A DNA stretch of 64,000 bases, from the NCBI GenBank assembly GCA_022266195.1, contig WHVY01000001.1, positions 1,426,001-1,490,000 of the forward strand, written 5' to 3'. Made by a program: the position numbers and the translations under genes. Shown piece by piece: positions 59,078-64,000 of the stretch (position 1 is the first letter of the stretch; each line of letters opens with the position of its first letter). The stretch is from Tetranychus cinnabarinus. Lineage: Eukaryota > Arthropoda > Arachnida > Trombidiformes > Tetranychidae. The notes beneath the pieces are model-generated. The model did no database searches. It was given only the letters and a program-made list of their open reading frames with translations, and was not told the origin of the DNA.

Positions 59078-61623
59078 ATGTTATCAAATAGATACATTGG
59101 TTTGTTTAATAAACCAAGTTTGATTGTTACATTTTGTCTTTACCTTGTGCTTTTCAACCTTCTCATTCAACCAATCAGCTGTCAATCTAATCAAGGTGAG
59201 TAAACCTTAATAGCATCATTTCATTCATGCCCTTTTGGAGTATTTTTTGTTCAATCAATTTGGAATTGATCACATAACTTTTCCAAGTGCTAAGTTGATA
59301 ATTTTCTAATAATAATTTTCATTTTTGTATTTCAGGCTATTTCACTCAGTATTCTAAAGGTACACCAACCAAGGAATTGATATGGTGTACAATAAATTCG
59401 GCCGAACAAAATAAATGCCGCGATTGGGCTGAAGCCATAAAACGCTATCCAAATAGTGTGCCTGTTGGTCAATATAAATCGTTTGAATTTAATTTAAAAT
59501 GTGAACAAGCCTCTGATAAAGAGCATTGTATGAATCTCATCGAAAATGGACGAGCCCATCTTGTTACATTGGATCCAGGGGAAGTTTTCATTGCAGGAAG
59601 ACATCATTCTCTTGTACCAATCATAGCTGAAAGATATGGTTCTACACTGGAAGATTATTATTATTCAGTCGCTGTTGTTAGAAGAAGCTCATCAACGCAC
59701 ATAAAAGACATTCAAGACTTGAAAGGAAAAAAAGCTTGTTTTCCTGGAGTAAATCAAATGGCTGGCTGGGCCCTGCCATTAGCCCGTTTGATTAATGACG
59801 GAGTACTGGAAGTAAAAGATTGTAATAATATTGTTAAAACTGCAGCCAAGTTTTTCAACCAATCTTGCACTCCTAATGCTCTAAATGATAAAAACAATCC
59901 TAGTGGTGATAACCCTGAATCGATTTGTGCTCTATGTCACTCAAAATGTTCTGGATCGGACGAATATGCTAATTTTGAAGGTGCTTTCAAGTGTCTTCTC
60001 GATGTTGGAGATATTGCTTTCCTTAAACATTCTACTGTTCAATTAATGTCTTTACGCAATCAGTATAGCTTTAGAAAAAACGATCTTGAGCTTTTATGTC
60101 CGCAAGGAGGTCGTCGATCATTGGACAGTTATTCAGATTGTAATTGGGGTCGTTCTCCGGCTCATGCTGTTGTTGTTTTTTCTTCTATGTTACCAGAAGA
60201 AAGGAAAAAAGTTCAAGAGTTTCTCATGCAATCAATCCGAGTTTTTAACATGGCCAGAGATTATACATATGGTCAAGGATATAACAGTGAAAAAAATTCT
60301 GCCTCATCGTTTGCTTTAGCCGACTATTTAGCTCCTCAGAAATACGGAGATAGAGCAAATCTCTTATTTTCAGATGATCTCAATGGCTTTGAACCATTAT
60401 CTGGGCCTGATCAAACATTCCGTAATTATTTAAAAAAGGAAAATTACGATTTATTGTCCAAAGAGTTGAAAAAATGTCCAGTCCCAAGTGCTCGATTATG
60501 TGTAGTTTCAGCTGTTGAAATGAAAAAATGTCATCAAATGGTGACAACTTTTCGTGGAGCCTTCTTGCAACCTGTATTAAACTGCGTTGTCGAACGAAGT
60601 GCAATTGGTTGTATGGAAGCAATCCGTCGAGGTCGAGCCGATCTGGTCATGCTGGATGCTGCAGATGTTTATCGAGCCGGTCATCAATATGGTTTAGTAC
60701 CGATATTGACAGAAAAATATGACCTCACTGATCCCAGCTATTATGTCGTTGCTGTTGCTAAAAAAACTGATCGTGAGTCAGATTTATTTTTCCTCAAAGG
60801 TAAATCATCATGCCACACCGGTGTTGGAACCGCTGCAGGCTGGGTAGTGCCATTAGGTTTCTTGCTGTCTAATAATCGAATGAGATCTTATGGTTGTGAC
60901 TCTCTCACTGCAGCATCTCAATTTTTCCAGAAATCCTGTGCACCGGGCGCTCTTTCACCCGATTATACAACTTCTGATTGGGGCCTTAATAATCTTTGTG
61001 ACCTTTGTGCGGGAACATCGAAATATTTCTGTGCTCGTGACGCAAATGAGCCGTTCTATGGCTCTACCGGTGCTCTCCGTTGTATTGTAGAGGGAGGAGG
61101 GAATGTTGCTTTCGTTAAACATACTGCAATCCTGGAAAATACTGCTGGTCGGAATCCTGCTCTTTGGTCTCGTAATTTAATTCCAAGTGACTTTGAGTTA
61201 TTATGTCGAGACGGAACTCGGGCCAGTTACAATGAATCAGTTAAATGTAATATTGGTAAAGTTCCTGGTAATGCAATGGTTACCAGTCCATTAAAGCCTC
61301 ATCAATATATCACTGCTTATGTTAATCTTTTCTTAACTGCTCAGCAATATTATGGATCAAAATATTCCCATGATTATACATTTAAAATGTTTGTTTCTGA
61401 AGATGGTTATCATGATTTAATCTTCAGTGATGCTACATCCCAGTTAATTGCTTTACCTCAGGATCAACGTAGCTACTCAACTTACCTGAGCCAAGAATTT
61501 ATCAATTCAATGAAACTCACTGACTGCACATCACATTCCAATCGTTTTAATCCGTCCAAATTATCAATCATTGCCTTATTATATGCAGTTATTTTAGCAA
61601 TTTCCCGTCAAAATCACTTGTGA
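59078..61623 (+). CDS. Transferrin, two-lobed, probably GPI-anchored (melanotransferrin-like), 801 aa
   Basis: Exons 59078-59195 and 59336-61623 (2,406 nt). Exon 1 encodes a signal peptide (hydrophobic core IVTFCLYLVLFNLLI, then ISCQ). Two transferrin lobes follow (about 45-415 and 425-775) with conserved cysteines. The C-terminus ends in a short hydrophobic segment (IIALLYAVILAI) after a polar stretch, typical of GPI addition and of melanotransferrin/insect Tsf2. Iron and anion residues, aligned by motif with human transferrin: N-lobe keeps D119, Y149 and H316, but the second Tyr is F253 and the anion Thr/Arg are P176 and Q180. The C-lobe keeps D480, Y509 and T534, but the second Tyr is S616, the His is N685 and the Arg is T538. 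Neither site is complete, so tight iron binding is doubtful. The second exon is unusually long (2,288 bp, no introns). Confidence 0.92.
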
Positions 61624-61776
61624 TCTGATTTTTTTTCACAATTAATGTTCATCCATAAATTTTACAAGCCCCAGCTTTTTCATATTCCTTTGTAATTATT
61701 CCTAACATCAACAATTTCACATTGACAATGATAATTTAATATAAAAATTTGCCAAAAACCATGAAGAATCTCTCAC

Positions 61777-61800
61777 TATTTGTATTTGTATTTGTATTTG
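61777..61800. repeat. (TATTTG)4 microsatellite
   Basis: Four perfect TATTTG units in the transferrin 3' flank. Confidence 0.9.
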
Positions 61801-61849
61801 CTTATAATGATTAAATCCGCGCTACATTTTCAAATTATTGCCTTATATT

Positions 61850-62050
61850 ATTGTTACCTTACTACCAGATTAGCCTTCATTTATTTCATTAATTTATAAC
61901 ATGTTTGTGTATTGACGGGACGACAATTTATTGAATAGCATAAATGAATAATTAACTGACGCATGTTAGAGTATTAAGATAAAAGAGTAACTCTTTTTGA
62001 TTTTTATTTACAAAAATACAACTTATTTTTGAGATTTTTTGTTATCAAAA
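61850..62050. repeat. Dispersed repeat of about 205 bp, copy 2
   Basis: Near-identical over its right two thirds to 51211-51420 in the same orientation. It lies about 230 bp after the transferrin stop, with no cassette sequence nearby, so it moved independently of the M/C units. No terminal repeats or coding frame were found; a SINE-like or element-end origin is possible. Confidence 0.65.
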
Positions 62051-63100
62051 TGTAAAAATGGCAGGATTTGTATCGGGATAAAATTAATTAGCGCAAAAAT
62101 GTACAATTTTTGCTCAAGTTCAATTGAATGGATAGAGAATGGGTTTTGATAGATCGGTTATTTAAGTTAAGGACTAACAATTTAAAAGGGGGAGAACTAT
62201 TTTAAAATAAAATATTGGTACAATTGAAATTAAGAGACAGGATTAAGAAGTAAAATTAATTTTCTTCTGAACCTGAAAATAAAAGTAAAGCACTTGTGGT
62301 GGTTGCGCATCCAGCAAATCGTTGGTTTTTTTAAAAATTAAAGACTTGAAACCTTAATAAGGTTAGATACATCAGATGAGATTGAGGAGAATGGGATGAA
62401 GATGATGATGGTTAATGTATACAAAACAAGGTAAAAATGGATTAACGCTAAAATAGTGATGAAGAAGAGACAAATTTAAGATTCTCCTCATCCCTTACAC
62501 AATAAGTATACACAACGAAAATAAGATGATTTGTAAAAATAAATAGGCAGAAGGCTGCCTGTTGATGGCGTTGTAAGTAGCGAATTACCCACAGGATAGG
62601 CCAACGTTAGATTCCAAGCTTCTTTAATTAAGCGATAATAACGTATCTGTATTTATCTACTGCATCGTTGTTCGAATGTGATTTTTATCCTTTTCTGGCA
62701 AAACAATTCAAACCGGTTTTACAGGTGATACAGTATAAACTTGGAATCAAAGGTTGGTGGTGAAGATGACAATGATTGTCTTTCAAAATGATACATAATG
62801 TGATAGTTATAATTGTTTGATTGTTCAAATTGTGTTGATAACTATGGACTTATTCAATATGAGTTGAATTTATGTTTTTCTGGTGTTTCCCAGTTTTAGT
62901 AAAGATGATGGTAAGAATGATGTTGATGAACAATTCGATAGTAATTAAGAAATAAGAGATCCATAATGGTAGACATAATGATGAATAGATTAACAGTGAT
63001 CAAAAATTCGACATTGAATTGATCAAATTTACTCGGAGTAAATGACCTTTTTGTCGATTAATCAAGAAGATTGAAATAATTTCTTGCTTGATGCGGCTCT
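62051..63100. other. Intergenic DNA, no gene seen
   Basis: AT-rich DNA between two convergent genes. It presumably includes the 3' UTR of the minus-strand gene that follows. No element recognised. Confidence 0.4.
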
Positions 63101-64000
63101 TTACGCGGATCCATTTTTCATTGGTTCCTCTCCAGGCTTTTCACCATCGTAAGTCTGAAAAAATAGAATGAAAACGGTTTTTAGAGTCTTGATTCAACAA
63201 TTAATTCAAGTATCAACCAATCTTAAATTACCTTATAAGTGGGATTATCATAAGCTGCTTCAGACGGAGCTCGAGTTATTGCTGCTTTGGCACAAGTTTT
63301 AGTTTTCATTAAGACACAAAGTAAAGTCACAAATCCGATTCCAGTTATAATGGCAAAAATGGCAACGATCATCAAAGCAATATAATAAGGTTTAATTGCT
63401 TCACCGCTGCTACTTTCCTTAAGAGCTTCAGCTTCATTGGCTGTAAAAATGAAAAGAAAGTTGAATAAATTAATAATTGTTCAGCAAAATTTATATTATA
63501 ACAAGTTATACCTGATGGATCATCGTCTCTGTTTTCATTAATTACAGGTTTAAGATCTTCTTTTGTATTAAATGTTACTGTATTTGTTGAAAGGGTTGCT
63601 CCATTAGCAAGGTAAAGATCCATCCATGCCTTATAACGGTTATTTGGACGTAATCCATCAACAATTACGGTTCCATCTTCAGATGGAGTTTTAAACATGT
63701 GAACCATCTTATTCTCCAATCCTTCTGAATTGGCTTCTCGGAAATTAACTTTAACAACATTTACATATTTATCAGTTGGCCTGGGAAGACCACGAAGCTT
63801 AATCATAGTACGATAACTTTCAGGGGAAACATCAATTGAGGGTACAAAATCAAATTCATTAGGACGAGCTGGCATCTCAATGGTAACTGGTTTAGCGGAA
63901 AGTAATTGAGTTTGCAAGCTTTCCGCTGGCCTAAGAATTAAATCAACCACATAAGAAAGGCCAGACCTTAGATCACGTAAAGTGTATTCATTGACATCAC
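63101..64000 (-). CDS. 3' end of a single-pass membrane protein with fibronectin-III-like domain (partial)
   Basis: Gene runs off the window at 64000. Three exons on minus: 64000-63512, 63440-63232 and 63154-63101 (stop TAA at 63103-63101), with GT-AG introns in phase. The first exon starts inside a beta-sandwich segment (YTLRDLRSGLSYVVDLIL), then has another fibronectin-III-like unit ending VIVDGLRPNNRYKAWMDLYL. The second exon encodes a membrane segment (about 26 residues around IALMIVAIFAIITGIGF) and a cytoplasmic SEAAYDNPTYK, an NPxY-type site. The third adds TYDGEKPGEEPMKNGSA. This fits a type I cell-surface adhesion or receptor-like protein; I cannot name the family from the part visible. 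Confidence 0.8.

Noticed and set aside
59377..61623. Transferrin read as a single exon starting near 59377
   Set aside because: There is no ATG at that point and the signal peptide would be missing. The exon at 59078-59195 supplies both in phase.
1..64000. CRISPR arrays, bacterial operons, rRNA genes
   Set aside because: No regularly spaced short repeats, ribosome-binding sites or rRNA sequence seen; multi-exon genes show that the DNA is eukaryotic.

Overview
The window is AT-rich nuclear DNA from an animal, most likely an arthropod with a compact genome. The evidence is GT-AG introns mostly 50-150 bp long, single-copy metazoan genes (mab-21, SmD1, HIP1), a melanotransferrin-type transferrin, an ionotropic-receptor-like gene (a protostome family), and an intact Ty1/copia element. 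A mite or similar chelicerate fits, but the species cannot be fixed from this sequence. CATC/TTCATC-type simple repeats are scattered throughout.

Layout. 1-9.3 kb: a possible terminal exon of a minus-strand gene (about 1.7 kb), then an eight-exon mab-21 gene on plus. 9.3-16.1 kb: no gene seen. 16.07-22.55 kb: a complete minus-strand copia retrotransposon with two 1,070-bp LTRs, a 5-bp target duplication, a primer site matching the initiator tRNA-Met anticodon arm, and one open 1,389-codon gag-pol frame. 22.6-25.4 kb: no gene seen.

25.4-43.7 kb is the unusual part. It is an array of repeated two-gene cassettes. One gene, called M here, encodes a small protein with a signal peptide and one membrane segment. 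The other, called C, encodes a coiled-coil protein with an N-terminal hydrophobic leader. I recognise neither family. One M copy and three C copies are open (two short C forms of 218-219 codons and one long form of 444 codons). The other copies are broken by deletions, frameshifts, lost splice sites or lost starts. Long inverted-repeat (foldback) elements sit between and inside the copies; several copies are broken at the same place in C exon 2. Two further foldbacks at 32.7-33.8 kb are nearly pure palindromes. Broken, inverted cassette copies reappear at 51.4-53.3 kb, beyond two ordinary genes.

43.7-64 kb: SmD1 (spliceosome core) and HIP1 (clathrin/actin endocytic adaptor, 18 exons) on plus; inverted M/C relics; an IR-like receptor on minus; a pogo-like MITE; a two-lobed, probably GPI-anchored transferrin on plus with several iron-site residues replaced; and, at the right edge on minus, the 3' end of a single-pass membrane protein with a fibronectin-III-like domain. 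The ordinary genes are functionally unrelated to one another, as is usual in animal chromosomes.

Exon boundaries were placed by hand from splice consensus, reading frame and recalled family conservation. For mab-21, SmD1, HIP1, transferrin, M1 and C the summed exon lengths are multiples of three.
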